The notes beneath the pieces were generated by a model that saw only the letters and a program-made list of their open reading frames with translations, had not been told where the DNA came from and made no database searches. A DNA stretch of 64,000 nucleotides from Paludisphaera borealis (GTDB lineage: Bacteria; Planctomycetota; Planctomycetia; Isosphaerales; Isosphaeraceae): contig NZ_CP019082.1 of assembly GCF_001956985.1 (NCBI RefSeq), forward strand, positions 4,154,001-4,218,000, written 5' to 3'. This document shows positions 45,270-57,608 of this stretch, piece after piece. Made by a program: the position numbers and the translations under genes. How positions within the stretch are numbered: the stretch's first letter is position 1; every line of letters starts with the position of its first letter.

Positions 45270-46193
45270 TCACTTGTAGACGGCGACGCCGGGGAGGGCC
45301 TTCTTGAGCTTGTCGACGCCTTCGGGGGTGACCTTGGTGCCGATCAGGTAGACGGACTTGAGGCTCTTGACGTCCTTGAGGGCGTCGAGGCCAGCGTCAG
45401 TGACTTCGGTCCGGCTGAGGGCGAGGACTTGCAGGCCCTTCAGGTCCTTGAGCTGGGCCAGGCCCTTGTCGCCGACCTTGCTGGTCGTCAGGAAGAGCAT
45501 GGTCAGGCCGGTGAGGCCCTTGAGGTGCTCGAGCGAGGCGTCGGTGACCAGCGGGCTCATCAGGGTGATCGCGGTGAGGCCCGGCAGCTCCTTCAAGGGG
45601 GCGATCGCGGCGTCGGCGACCTGGCCGTTGTCGATGTAGACGACCTGAAGGTTCGGCACGTTCTTGAGGAGCTGCAACCCGTCCTTGTCGCCCGACCACT
45701 TCTTGAGGATGTTGACCGTCGCGACCTCCTTGCCGTCCTTGCCCTTGTCGACGCTCACCGACGCGCCCAGCTTCTCCAGCTCAAGCGTTGCCACCTTGAG
45801 CTTCAACGCCGCGACTTCCTTCTGAAGCGCGCCGACCTGCTCCTTGAGCTTCGCCGGATCGTCGGCCGCCGGGGCAGGGGCCGGAGCCGGAGCAGGGGCG
45901 GGAGCCGGGGCCGGCTTCTTGGGCTCCTCTTTCTTCGGCTCTTCCTTCTTCGCCTCGGGCTTCTTGGGCTCTTCCTTCTTCGGCTCTTCCTTCTTCGGTT
46001 CTTCCTTCTTCGCCTCGGGCTTTTTCTCTTCGGGCTTCTTCGGCTCTTCCTTCTTCGCCTCGGGCTTCTTGTCGTCGGGCCTGGGGCGGGCGAAGGCCGA
46101 GCCGGCGAGGGCGGGGGCGAGCACGAGGCCGAGGGCCGTCGTCAGGAGGAGGGTCGTCCGAGTGCGGGGGCTGTGATCGTGGCTGAGCGTCAT
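45270..46193 (-). CDS. Exported leucine-rich-repeat protein with Lys/Glu/Pro spacer
   Basis: The product has 307 residues. A signal peptide (about 13-36, LLLTTALGLVLAPALAGSAFA) precedes a low-complexity spacer at about 38-110 of EEPKKPEAKK units and an AP repeat. A short coiled coil (KEQVGALQKEVAALKLKVAT) follows. The C-terminal half contains five or six leucine-rich repeats (LKGLTGLTMLFLTTSKVGD, LKDLKGLQVLALSRTEVTD). The spacer is like a cell-wall-spanning stalk. AGGGAG lies about 9 bases before the ATG. LRR domains bind proteins; the ligand is unknown. Confidence 0.8.
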   Translation of the reverse strand: MTLSHDHSPRTRTTLLLTTALGLVLAPALAGSAFARPRPDDKKPEAKKEEPKKPEEKKPEAKKEEPKKEEPKKEEPKKPEAKKEEPKKEEPKKPAPAPAPAPAPAPAPAADDPAKLKEQVGALQKEVAALKLKVATLELEKLGASVSVDKGKDGKEVATVNILKKWSGDKDGLQLLKNVPNLQVVYIDNGQVADAAIAPLKELPGLTAITLMSPLVTDASLEHLKGLTGLTMLFLTTSKVGDKGLAQLKDLKGLQVLALSRTEVTDAGLDALKDVKSLKSVYLIGTKVTPEGVDKLKKALPGVAVYK

Positions 46194-46233
46194 GGCGTGA
46201 ACTCCCTGTTGCGGCTTCGGCTTGCCTCGCACG

Positions 46234-46263
46234 GGTTTGGGTACAACCCGTGGCGCCCGGGGT
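46234..46263. repeat. Short palindrome resembling family F
   Basis: CACGGGTTTGGGTACAACCC followed by GTGGCGCC is a hairpin like the units of the family F cassette at 63594-63677. It lies in the 360-bp divergent gap 46194-46553, where I see nothing else but the ribosome-binding regions. Confidence 0.5.
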
Positions 46264-46553
46264 TGAGCTTCTTCAGGCGGTCCTTTCACCTTAACTGAGC
46301 GCGCAGGGGATCGCAACGCACCCTTGCACGTCGGGACGGCGGCGACTCGGGGTCGTTCAGCCGGAGTCGTTCTGGAACAAGGCGACCTGGCCGGCGCGCG
46401 GGGGCTGGGCCGTTTGCTGAAGTCGTCGGCCCGATATATCGCCCGCTTCGCGCAATCTTCATCTCGCGTTCCTGAATTCCGCCGCAACGAATGGGGAGAA
46501 TCGACCTCAGCGTAGACTTGTCTTGATTTGCAAGCATGTATCAGGATGCCTCC

Positions 46554-47621
46554 ATGTCCGTACGACGTCGTTCTGGCTTCACGCTCATCGAGCTTCTGGT
46601 GGTGATCGCGATCATCGCGGTTCTGATCTCCTTGCTCTTGCCGGCGGTGCAGTCGGCCCGCGAGGCGGCCCGCCGGGCCCAGTGCACCAACAATCTCAAG
46701 CAGATCGGCCTGGCGGTCCACAACTTCGAATCGACCAACACCAAGTTCCCCGACGGCTATGCGCAAGTGCCGCTGATCCCCAACGGCGGCGGCGGAAGCG
46801 GATCGAGCCGCGCCAACGTCCTGGCGCAGATCCTGCCGTTTCTGGAACAGGCCAACCTTTACTCGGCGTTCAACTTCGAGGTCGACGTCAACGGCTGCTG
46901 CAACCCCAACGCCAATGACAACTTGACGGCCCGCACCCAGCTCGTCAGCGCTTTCGTCTGCCCGTCGGACCCGGCGACCACGCGGATGTACGGCACCCTC
47001 GGCTATTCCAATTATTTCGCCAGCGTCGGCAACACGGCCTCGGTCCGGTTCAACACCGGAGGCGACAGCGAGACCAACGGCGGCAAGGTTGGCATCTTCA
47101 ACGTGACGATCGACACGACCACTCCCGCCCCCAGCCCGAACTGGCAGAAGTTGACGTCGAAAGTCACCATCGCCAGCGTGACCGACGGTACGTCGAACAC
47201 GGGCTTGTTCTCGGAGACCACCCGGTCGGACATCGTCTCAGGCGATTTCTACGCCAAGGAGAACGTCTACACCATCCCCCCCGAGTACTTCAACAACGAC
47301 GCGCCGACGCTGCCCGCCTGCAACGATTGGGACACCAGCTATGTCGGACGGATCAACTACCGCGGTCAGCAGTGGTATCGCAATCTGCCGATGACGGGGT
47401 ACTACTCGCACACCGTGCCGCCGAACTACAAGGGATACGACTGCGGCTCCACCAACTACTACGCCTCGCACACCGCGGCCCGGAGCAGGCACCCCGGCGG
47501 CGCCAACGCCGCCTTCGCCGACGGTTCGGTCCGATTCGTCAAGGACTCGGTGAACCTGACCACCTGGCGCGGCCTGGGCTCGCGGGCCGGCGGCGAGGTC
47601 CTCTCAGCCGACGCGTACTGA
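46554..47621 (+). CDS. DUF1559 pseudopilin-like protein
   Basis: The product has 355 residues. [20 protein letters not shown] is a type IV prepilin signal: cleavage before Phe, Glu at +5. The rest is the DUF1559 domain, with [20 protein letters not shown] after the helix and the C-terminal motif [18 protein letters not shown]. This family is greatly expanded in planctomycetes and thought to form surface pseudopili. The ATG at 46554 is preferred to ATG 46536 since it leaves the usual short basic leader. The following lipoprotein gene is typical of this locus. Confidence 0.9.
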   Translation: MSVRRRSGFTLIELLVVIAIIAVLISLLLPAVQSAREAARRAQCTNNLKQIGLAVHNFESTNTKFPDGYAQVPLIPNGGGGSGSSRANVLAQILPFLEQANLYSAFNFEVDVNGCCNPNANDNLTARTQLVSAFVCPSDPATTRMYGTLGYSNYFASVGNTASVRFNTGGDSETNGGKVGIFNVTIDTTTPAPSPNWQKLTSKVTIASVTDGTSNTGLFSETTRSDIVSGDFYAKENVYTIPPEYFNNDAPTLPACNDWDTSYVGRINYRGQQWYRNLPMTGYYSHTVPPNYKGYDCGSTNYYASHTAARSRHPGGANAAFADGSVRFVKDSVNLTTWRGLGSRAGGEVLSADAY

Positions 47622-47687
47622 CATCGACCCCCACGGGCGGCGCGAGCCTTCATCGCGCCGCCGCAACGAAGGAAACGACGACACGCT

Positions 47688-48146
47688 ATGAGTTCACGAT
47701 TCATCATCACCCTGTTTCTTTGCGCGATCGCGACGCTTTCCGGCTGCGACGGCGGAACGTCATCGTCAACCGACGTCGACGCCTCGAAGACCGAGGTCAT
47801 CGCGTTGAAGGAACTCGGTGAAATGTACGCGCTCCTCGTCAAGCAGACTCAAAAGCCCCCCGAGGCCGGCAAGGAGCTGATGAAGTTCGCCGAGGGCTTC
47901 TCGCACGGCTCGATGGCGATCCAGAACAAGACGGTGGGCGTCTACTGGGGCGCGCCGATCGAGAAAACGGGCGAGGCGGTCCTCGCTTACGAGGCCAAAG
48001 CCCCCGAGGCCGGCGGCCTGGTCTTGCTCTCGGACGGCGAGACCGTCAAGCCGATGACCGCCGAGGAGTTCCAGGCCGCGCCCAAGGCGCACGGCAAGCT
48101 CGAAGAGCCGGGCAAACCCAACGCCAAGAAGGGCAAGGCCCGCTGA
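47688..48146 (+). CDS. Small lipoprotein, DUF1559 partner
   Basis: The product has 152 residues. SSRFIITLFLCAIATLSGC ends in a lipobox (LSGC), so the mature protein is anchored by its lipidated cysteine at about residue 20. The remainder is a small alpha/beta domain (VYWGAPIEKTGEAVLAYEA), with a Lys-rich tail. It follows the DUF1559 gene by 66 bp and ends in a strong terminator, so the two form an operon. It may help assemble the pseudopilin at the membrane. Confidence 0.75.
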   Translation: MSSRFIITLFLCAIATLSGCDGGTSSSTDVDASKTEVIALKELGEMYALLVKQTQKPPEAGKELMKFAEGFSHGSMAIQNKTVGVYWGAPIEKTGEAVLAYEAKAPEAGGLVLLSDGETVKPMTAEEFQAAPKAHGKLEEPGKPNAKKGKAR

Positions 48147-48163
48147 GTTGAGCCGAGTCGAGC

Positions 48164-48206
48164 CGACGAAAGCGGAGAGGCCTGCCTCTCCGCTTTCGTC
48201 GTTTAT
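48164..48206 (+). terminator. Strong Rho-independent terminator
   Basis: A 17-bp perfect stem (CGACGAAAGCGGAGAGG at 48164-48180 with 48185-48201) closes a 4-base loop, and TTTAT follows. It ends the DUF1559/lipoprotein operon and also separates it from the convergent helicase gene. Confidence 0.85.
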
Positions 48207-48210
48207 GGAT

Positions 48211-48282
48211 TTACAAGCCTGAAGCGCCCGCGAATGCATTTCCCCATCACACCGAAATGCACTCGCTGGCGCTTCGGGCTTA
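48211..48282. repeat. Family A cassette, copy 8 (diverged)
   Basis: The left arm is degraded (AAGCCTGAAGCGCCCGCGAA) while the right arm is intact (CACTCGCTGGCGCTTCGGGC). It follows directly after the terminator, between convergent genes. Confidence 0.7.
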
Positions 48283-48308
48283 CTCCAATCCGAGCGATCC
48301 CTCGCGGG

Positions 48309-51300
48309 TCACGACAGCAGGAATTCGAGATCGTCGCGGGTAAGGGTCGAGATCATCCGGTTGTCGGCGTTGAGGATGGCGTCGGCCAGGTCGCGCTTCT
48401 TCTGCTGGAGTTCGAGGATCTTCTCCTCGACGGTGTTCCGGCAGATCAGGCGGTAGGCGAACACGTGCTGGGTCTGGCCGATCCGGTGCGACCGGTCGAT
48501 GGCCTGGGCCTCGACGGCGGGGTTCCACCAGGGGTCGAGCAGGTAGACGTACTCGGCGGCGGTCAGGTTGAGGCCGAGGCCGCCGGCCTTCAGGCTGATC
48601 AGGAAGATCGGGCAGTCGGGATCGCTCTGGAACCGATCGACCTTCGCGGCGCGGTTGCGGGTGCGGCCGTCGAGGTACTCGTACGTCAGCTTCGCCTGGT
48701 CGAGCCGCTCGCGGACGATCGCCAGGAAGCTCGTGAACTGCGAGAAGACCAGCACCTTGTGGCCTTCCTCGACGACCTCGGCCAGCGACGGGAGCAGCAT
48801 GTCGAGCTTGGCGCTGGGGGTCGAGGCCAGCTCGTCGTTGATGAGGCCCGGGTGACAGGCAGCCTGGCGGAGCCGCAAGAGGGCTTCGAGGACCTCGATC
48901 TTCGACCGGTTCAGCTCGGCCGTGTCCTTCTTGAGCAGGGCGTCGCGGTAGTGGATGCGCAGCTCTTCATAGGTCCGCCGCTGTTCGGTCTCCATGTCGC
49001 AGTAGAGGGTCTGCTCGGTCTTGTCGGGCAGGTCCTTGACGACCTCGGACTTGGTGCGGCGGAGGATGAACGGCTTCAGCGCCTTGGACAGCAGCACGCG
49101 GTCCTCGGCCTCGACGTTCGACGAGGCGCTCGCGCTGGCGTAGCGTTTGAAGATGGTGTCGGTGCCGAGCATGCCGGGGTTGAGGAATTCGAGGATCGAC
49201 CAGAGCTCGCCGATGTGGTTCTCGATCGGCGTACCGCTGATCGCCAGCTTGTGGCGGCTGTTCAAGAGCCGGGCGGCCTTGGCCGACTGGCTCTCGGAGT
49301 TCTTGATCGCCTGGGCCTCGTCAAGCATGACGTAGTCGAACTCGATGTTGGCCAGCTCGGCGATGTCGGTGCGCAGCGTGCCGTAGGTGGTGACGATCAG
49401 GTCGTACTCGGGGAACTTCTCGCGGAGCGGGTGCCGGCCGGGCCCGGTGTAGTCGAGGACCTTGAGCCGGGGCGTGAACTTCTCGGCTTCCGAGAGCCAG
49501 TTGAAGACCAGCGAACGGGGCACGACGGCGAGGCTCGGCCCCTTGGCCTGGCGGCGGAACCGCCGGCGCTGGAGCAGGGCGAGGACCTGGATCGTCTTGC
49601 CCAGACCCATGTCGTCGGCGAGGATGCCGCCGAAGCCGAACCGCTGGAGGTAGTCGAGCCAGCCGAGGCCCTCGCGCTGGTACGGCCGCAGCTCGCCGTG
49701 GAAGCCCGGCGGCGAATCGAGCGCGATCACCCCCTCGAACTGGCGGAGTTGCTGGCGGACCTTCTCGAACGCCGCGTCGATCTGGATCTCGGGCTGGTTG
49801 GCCAGCAGCGCGTCGAGCACGCCGGCCTGCGACGCGTTGAACCGCAAGGCGCCGTTCTCGGCCGAGCCCAGGTCGGCGAGCATCCCGTACCGCTTGAGCC
49901 ACTCTTCCGGGAGCATCCCCATCGAGCCGTCGCCCAGCTCGATCATCGACTCGCCCCGACGCGCCGCGGAGAGCAGCTCGGGGAGGCTGACGCTCTGGCC
50001 GCCGTAGTCGACGCCGCCGTCGAGGTCGAACCAGTCGATGCCGGTCGACAGCGCGAGCTTGAACTCGCCGGCCGGGCGGATCAGCTTGCCCTCGGCCTCG
50101 ATCCGCCAGCCGAGCTGGACCAGCTCCTTGGTGACGATCCCCATCCGCTTGGCCGGCAGCTCCAGCGTGTTGGGATCGAGGCGGGGGTCCTTGGCCTCGC
50201 GGAACCCCAGCTCGAACAGTTTGACGTCGGCGGCCGACTCGGTGCGGGGGTCGCGGCGGATCACCAGGCCCAGCTCGGTCGAGACCGCCAGCGGGGTCGT
50301 CCGGCCGGCGGGGATCACCGCGCCGTCGTAGTCGAACTCCAGCTCGCCCAGCAGCTTGTCGGCGGCCAGCCCCCAGTTCTGCCGGGGCGTGCGCAGGGTC
50401 AGGCAGGGCCGGGGTTTGGCGACGATCTCCTCAAGCTGGATCGACTCGACCAGCTCGGTCGAGGGGACCCGGGTCTCGGCCAGGATGCGGCCGAGCATCA
50501 GATCCTGCTGGGGTTCGACGAAGGTGATCTCCTTCTCGTACCGCAGCCGCTGGATCCAGGTCATCACCCCCAGGTCGTCGAACCGCGCGGCGCGGCCGAC
50601 GCCGAGGACCAGCAGGCCGGGGACCAGGACCAGGGGCTCGGCCAGGTCCATGCGGTTGTCGCCGCGGCGCAATCCGCCGCGCCAGGCCCATCGCTTGCCT
50701 CCCGCCTCGGTGCGGATGTCGAGGCTGAACCGCCAGGGCTGGCCGTCGTCCCACCGCATCGTCGGCGGGTCGTCTTCGCCGTCGGTGCGGCGGAGCCTCA
50801 GCCGGCCGGACCGCGCCAGGCGTTCGACGAGCGCGGCCTGATCCTTGCGGAGGACGAACCGCCGCGTGCCCCGCATGTCGCTGACGCTCGACCGCGCCGG
50901 GACGTGAGGCGCGCCGTTGCCGGGAATCGCGGTCGCGCCGGCGGTTGCGGCAGCCGTCGCCGTCGCGCTGGTTCCCGCTCCGACGCTGGCTCCGGTTCCG
51001 GTCGCGGTTTCGGCGCCGGCGGCCGGGGTGGTGGAGACGCCGTGGTGGGCCTCGTCGAGCAGCGCGAGCAGCAGGCGGTCTTCGGGGTCGTATTTGACGT
51101 GCGCGGCGCGGGGGGCGTACCACCAGGGGCGGAGCGGTCCCCACTCGCCGGTGGGCTTGCGCTGGCGGCGGGCGAGGTCGATGACGATCTGGTTGTGCGA
51201 CTGGGTGGCGCCGACGTCGAGGACGTAGACGAGCAGCCGCTTGGCGTTGCGGTTGACGGCCTTGGCGCGGGGCGAGGCGCCGACGGGCGTGGCCGAGCCG

Positions 51301-51986
51301 GCCGCCGACCGCGCCTTGCCGCGAGGGGTCGCCGCCCGGGCCTCGCGGGCCTCACGGGCCGCGCCGGGGGTCCAGGCGCCGCCGTTGGGCGCGACGCCCG
51401 GGAGGGCCGGCGCGGCGTCTCGCGATCGACCGCGCGGATAGCGCTCCTTGGCGGCGACGTTGCGGCCGCGCGGCGGACGGCCCGGCAACTGCGGGGCGGG
51501 GGGCTTGGGCGCGCCGATGATCACGTCACGGCCGTAGTCGCCCCCCCGCGAGGGCTCGGAGCCGGGGCCGGGGCGAGAACCGGGGCCGGGGCGTGGGCCG
51601 GGGCCGGGGCGAGCGTCGGCGCCGTCTTCGACGCCGGGCGCGGCGCCCGGTGCGGCCGGCCGCCGGGGCGGCTCGGGGATCAGCCGGAGCGCCATGTTCG
51701 GCGCCGACTGCAAGAACCCGCGCGAGTCCGCCAGCAGCAGGGTCGCCCACAGGTGCTTGCAGGGCTCGCCCTGGGGGCTGAAATACGGGCACGAGCACGA
51801 CGCCAGCAGCTTGGCGCCCCGGAGCCGCGCGCGGACCCGGTACTTGGTCGTACCTCGAACCCGCGCCACAACCTCGTTCGGCTTCGCCGACATCAGGCTG
51901 ACGCGCCCCTTCGAGAAGTATGACTGGCCTCGCGAGCGGACCGCGTCGCTGAAGTTGCGCGCGACTTTCTGGGCTATACCCATCAT
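48309..51986 (-). CDS. SWIM-domain SNF2-family helicase
   Basis: The product has 1225 residues. A SWIM zinc finger (C64, C66, C76, H78 in CSCPYFSPQGEPCKH) lies near the N-terminus. Residues about 130-330 are a disordered Pro/Arg/Ala-rich region. The SNF2 core (about 760-1225) has DDMGLGKT with Lys797, DEAQAIKN, SGTPIENHIGELWSILEFLN and the C-terminal lobe SLKAGGLGLNLTAAEYVYLL with SHRIGQTQ. It probably translocates on double-stranded DNA or remodels protein-DNA complexes. It is the last gene of the leftward block from the origin; whether that is functional is unknown. Confidence 0.92.
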   Translation of the reverse strand: MMGIAQKVARNFSDAVRSRGQSYFSKGRVSLMSAKPNEVVARVRGTTKYRVRARLRGAKLLASCSCPYFSPQGEPCKHLWATLLLADSRGFLQSAPNMALRLIPEPPRRPAAPGAAPGVEDGADARPGPGPRPGPGSRPGPGSEPSRGGDYGRDVIIGAPKPPAPQLPGRPPRGRNVAAKERYPRGRSRDAAPALPGVAPNGGAWTPGAAREAREARAATPRGKARSAAGSATPVGASPRAKAVNRNAKRLLVYVLDVGATQSHNQIVIDLARRQRKPTGEWGPLRPWWYAPRAAHVKYDPEDRLLLALLDEAHHGVSTTPAAGAETATGTGASVGAGTSATATAAATAGATAIPGNGAPHVPARSSVSDMRGTRRFVLRKDQAALVERLARSGRLRLRRTDGEDDPPTMRWDDGQPWRFSLDIRTEAGGKRWAWRGGLRRGDNRMDLAEPLVLVPGLLVLGVGRAARFDDLGVMTWIQRLRYEKEITFVEPQQDLMLGRILAETRVPSTELVESIQLEEIVAKPRPCLTLRTPRQNWGLAADKLLGELEFDYDGAVIPAGRTTPLAVSTELGLVIRRDPRTESAADVKLFELGFREAKDPRLDPNTLELPAKRMGIVTKELVQLGWRIEAEGKLIRPAGEFKLALSTGIDWFDLDGGVDYGGQSVSLPELLSAARRGESMIELGDGSMGMLPEEWLKRYGMLADLGSAENGALRFNASQAGVLDALLANQPEIQIDAAFEKVRQQLRQFEGVIALDSPPGFHGELRPYQREGLGWLDYLQRFGFGGILADDMGLGKTIQVLALLQRRRFRRQAKGPSLAVVPRSLVFNWLSEAEKFTPRLKVLDYTGPGRHPLREKFPEYDLIVTTYGTLRTDIAELANIEFDYVMLDEAQAIKNSESQSAKAARLLNSRHKLAISGTPIENHIGELWSILEFLNPGMLGTDTIFKRYASASASSNVEAEDRVLLSKALKPFILRRTKSEVVKDLPDKTEQTLYCDMETEQRRTYEELRIHYRDALLKKDTAELNRSKIEVLEALLRLRQAACHPGLINDELASTPSAKLDMLLPSLAEVVEEGHKVLVFSQFTSFLAIVRERLDQAKLTYEYLDGRTRNRAAKVDRFQSDPDCPIFLISLKAGGLGLNLTAAEYVYLLDPWWNPAVEAQAIDRSHRIGQTQHVFAYRLICRNTVEEKILELQQKKRDLADAILNADNRMISTLTRDDLEFLLS

Positions 51987-52127
51987 CGGTTCCCACGTGG
52001 TCCGCGCCGGTCGGTCGACCGGCCCGTCCCTGAAGGGATGCTCCTCTTCCACAAGTGATCCTCGTCCTCGTACCGTCTTCCGAACGAACCTGGCGTCGCT
52101 GTCAACCATCTAGATCCGATGGCCGTC

Positions 52128-52145
52128 GAACGGTGGGCGATGCTC
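52128..52145. repeat. Family D half-copy
   Basis: CGGTGGGCGATGCTCAAC is one arm of the palindrome at 45159-45235. It lies between the helicase and gyrB, where I find nothing else. Confidence 0.45.
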
Positions 52146-52176
52146 AACGTCACGAGACTCGCATTGGTCGTTCGCC

Positions 52177-54886
<2,710 letters not shown>

Positions 54887-54939
54887 CATCCAGGCGTTGC
54901 GGATTGCGGGCTCCTAGATAACGAGCAGCGGGGCGCGAA

Positions 54940-55260
54940 TCACGACTCCACAGGGCCGATCCGGAACCGCAGCGAGCTGATGGTCGAGCCGCGAACGGTG
55001 GCGCGGAGGGCCTGGAGCAGTTCCGCCTTGCGGTAGGCCGAGAGTTCTTCGAGCAAGGCGGGATGGTCCACGGTGACGGTCAAAACGCCGCGTCGCACGT
55101 CGCCCAGCCGGGTCCGCCCCGCGTAGCCTTCGCCGAGGGCGGCGTTCCAGGCGAGTTCCAGCTCTCCCGAGGCGTGCAGCCGGGCGTAGCCGCGTACGGC
55201 GAACAGCTCGCCGAGTACGTCGGACAGGGCCCTGGGTCCGCGCGCGTTGGGGTTCGACAT
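54940..55260 (-). CDS. DUF721/DciA-like protein
   Basis: The product has 106 residues. The DUF721 pattern (LSDVLGELFAVRGYARL, ELAWNAALGEGYAGRTRLGD, then LTVTVDHPALLEELSAYR) is clear. DciA-type members load the replicative helicase in bacteria without DnaC/DnaI. The ATG at 55260 follows an alternative GTG at 55269. It occupies the position between dnaN and gyrB where recF often sits, which agrees with a role in replication initiation. Confidence 0.8.
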   Translation of the reverse strand: MSNPNARGPRALSDVLGELFAVRGYARLHASGELELAWNAALGEGYAGRTRLGDVRRGVLTVTVDHPALLEELSAYRKAELLQALRATVRGSTISSLRFRIGPVES

Positions 55261-55303
55261 GGCTGCCACGATCCGTTCCCGAGAGGAACTCGACTCGCCC
55301 GGC

Positions 55304-56422
55304 TCAGCGTTCGCGCGTGAGCGGCATCACGACGTAGGTGTACTGGTCCTTGGTCCGGAAGACGGCCGCGTTCTTGGCGTCGATCAGTTCGGCGGTCAGT
55401 TCGGCCCCGTCGTCCAGGGTCTTGAGCGCGTCGAGCAGGTAGCGGGGGTCGAACGTGATCTCGACCGGCTTGCCGTCGTAGTCGATCGGCAGGTCCACCT
55501 GCGAGCTCCCCACGTCGGCCGCCTGGCTCGACAGCGTCAGCGAACCGGCGCCGAACTGGAAGTCGACCCCCCGGCTCTCGTCGCTGGTGACGATCGACGC
55601 TTGCTCGACGGCCAGCCGGAGCGGACCGGCGACTAGCGGAATCTTGATCTCGACGGTCGCCGGAAAGACGTCCTGGTAACGAGGGAACCGGCCTTCCACC
55701 AGCCGGCTGTAAATCACGGCGCTCTCGGTGCGGACCAGCACGGCGGTCCCCGACTGGATCGTCAGATGGACGAGCAGATCGTCGTCGACCAGGTTCCGCT
55801 CGATCAGCTTGAGGGCCTTGACCGGGATCACCGGGGTCCCGCTCGGGGCCGGGGGATCGTTCTCGGCCTCGGCCGTCGTGATCATCTTGGCCAGCCGCCG
55901 GCCGTCGGTCCCGACCATCGAGAGGTTCTCGGCCGTCAGCTCCACGAGCACGCCGCCGAGCGCGTACCGGGCGCTGTCGAGGTCGGTGGCGAAAACCGTG
56001 CGGCGGATCAGCTTCTTGAGATTGCCCGCGGAGATCACATGATAGCTGGTCGCCGCGAAATCGGGAACCTCGGGATAAAGGCTCGGATCTTCCAGGGGGA
56101 GTTTGAACGACGCGTGCCGGCCCTTGACGAGCAGGTGTTCGTCGGTCGTTTCGAGCATCAGCTCCTCGTCCCCGGCCGTCCGCAAGATCGACCCGATCCG
56201 CGTCGTCGGCAGGATGACCGAGCCGGGCTCCTCGATCTTGACGCCGAGCACCCGGTGGCGGATGCCGACCTCAAGGTCGGTCCCCATCAGCACCGAGCCC
56301 TCGTCGGCGTCGACCACGAGCTTCACGTTCTGCAGGATCGGCTTGGGACTCCGTGCGGGAACCACGCCACTGACCATGGTGAACGCGGTGAGCAGTCCTT
56401 CGCGGTTGCACAAAGCCCTCAT
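55304..56422 (-). CDS. dnaN: DNA polymerase III beta clamp
   Basis: The product has 372 residues, the usual length. It has the three repeated clamp domains; phrases such as PILQNVKLVVDADEGSVLM, DLDSARYALGGVLVEL and KPVEITFDPRYLLDALKTL mark them. It ends in TYVVMPLTRER, the conserved C-terminal strand. The ring tethers polymerase to DNA. It begins directly beside the candidate origin and reads away from it, toward DciA and gyrB. Confidence 0.96.
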   Translation of the reverse strand: MRALCNREGLLTAFTMVSGVVPARSPKPILQNVKLVVDADEGSVLMGTDLEVGIRHRVLGVKIEEPGSVILPTTRIGSILRTAGDEELMLETTDEHLLVKGRHASFKLPLEDPSLYPEVPDFAATSYHVISAGNLKKLIRRTVFATDLDSARYALGGVLVELTAENLSMVGTDGRRLAKMITTAEAENDPPAPSGTPVIPVKALKLIERNLVDDDLLVHLTIQSGTAVLVRTESAVIYSRLVEGRFPRYQDVFPATVEIKIPLVAGPLRLAVEQASIVTSDESRGVDFQFGAGSLTLSSQAADVGSSQVDLPIDYDGKPVEITFDPRYLLDALKTLDDGAELTAELIDAKNAAVFRTKDQYTYVVMPLTRER

Positions 56423-56725
56423 GCGCTTTCCTCACGTCTTGTCTTGACGATGTTCCCCGGGAATCCCGGGGAGGGGGCCTCGCCCTGCCTCGAATACGCC
56501 GGGCCTGGAGGCCGCTCAGACGGCCTGGGAGAGCGAACCGTCTCCCGCACACGACACGACCCGAAGATCAAGGCTCGACGCCAGTGGTGGGCTCTGGTGG
56601 GACGGCGACGCTCTCTCGTCCACCCGGTTCGCGGCTGGCGAAGCGAGGGAGAAGCCCTTGAGCCGGGAGCCCGGTCGAGCTTGTTCCCGGTTTTCTGCTT
56701 GTTTCGTCCCTCTGAGAGGAACGAA

Positions 56726-57215
56726 TAGATAACTCTACCGCCGTAATAATCATAGAGTGGCGGCCGCGCTGTGGATAACTTCGGCAGTGCCTGACCAAAC
56801 CAAGGATACCAAAGAACTTACTCGAATACAACCGCGCCTCGACCTGTCGACCAAGTTGTGGATAACTCGGTGCACGGCCCGGGCGCAACTGTCGACGACG
56901 GCGCATGAAACGCCCTTCGGCCTCGGCCCGTTGTGGACGAAATCCGTCCCTGCGCAGCCTGTCGACGACTTATCAACAGGTTGTCCACGGCCCCCAAACG
57001 GGGGACTTTGCGAGTCAGGAAAATCGGGTGCTCTGGGAGCCAGAACCCCAAGTGTGCCGATCCGGCTGTTTGCGCTTCCGAGCGGTGTTTGTTTCGGTCA
57101 GAGAAGGGCGTCGGGTTGAGAACAATAGCCAGACTTTACCGCAAGACTTTTCTTCTGGGGGCGGGAATTCGGCTGTAAGTCTTGCATTATTATTGTGTTA
57201 CGGAATTCATAACGC
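56726..57215. other. Probable chromosomal replication origin (oriC)
   Basis: The 930-bp gap 56423-57354 has no credible gene. TGTGGATAA (perfect DnaA box, reverse TTATCCACA) occurs at 56770-56778 and 56857-56865. Near-boxes are TGTGGACGA at 56932-56940, TTATCAACA at 56970-56978 and TTGTCCACG at 56981-56989. CTGTCGAC occurs three times (near 56844, 56888 and 56959). An AT-rich tract (GCATTATTATTGTGTTACGG at 57183-57202) follows and could be the unwinding element. dnaN is adjacent, and gene direction switches here. dnaA itself is not within the window. Confidence 0.8.
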
Positions 57216-57354
57216 CCCCGTCGAATGGCTGGGCCAGAATGCCACGGATGGGCCGCGGCTTGACAGGGGGTGGGCGATCTTCGAAGATCCCGGCTAGGTG
57301 GGCCGGGCCGCGTGGGTCGACGCAGGGGACTTGGGGCTGGGGAGACGACCGACG

Positions 57355-57594
57355 ATGGACCTCGGATATACGCCACGCCAGGGGCAGTATCTCGCGTTCA
57401 TCTACTACTACACGAAGCTCCAAGGCGTTCCGCCCGCCGAGGCCGACATGGCGCGGTACTTCCGGGTCAGCCCCCCGACGGTCCACGAGATGGTCAAGAC
57501 GCTGGATCGGCAGGGCTTCATCGCCCGACAGCCGGGCGCGCCCCGCTCGATCCGCCTGCTCGTGACCCGGGCGGATCTCCCGGACCTGGAATGA
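57355..57594 (+). CDS. Stand-alone LexA-type winged-helix DNA-binding protein
   Basis: The product has 79 residues. YTPRQGQYLAFIYYYTKLQG and FRVSPPTVHEMVKTLDRQGF match the DNA-binding half of LexA, with the recognition helix at about 37-50. The S24 peptidase half of LexA is absent, and the protein ends directly after the wing (GAPRSIRLLVTRADLP). GGGGAGA lies 9 bases upstream. It is the first rightward gene from the origin. It may be a small repressor of SOS-type genes or an origin-linked regulator; both are inference. Confidence 0.8.
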   Translation: MDLGYTPRQGQYLAFIYYYTKLQGVPPAEADMARYFRVSPPTVHEMVKTLDRQGFIARQPGAPRSIRLLVTRADLPDLE

Positions 57595-57608
57595 GACGGT
57601 CCCCACAA

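Noticed and set aside
56423-57354. Small frames inside the origin region
   Set aside because: None has a credible start or protein-like composition, and DnaA boxes interrupt them.
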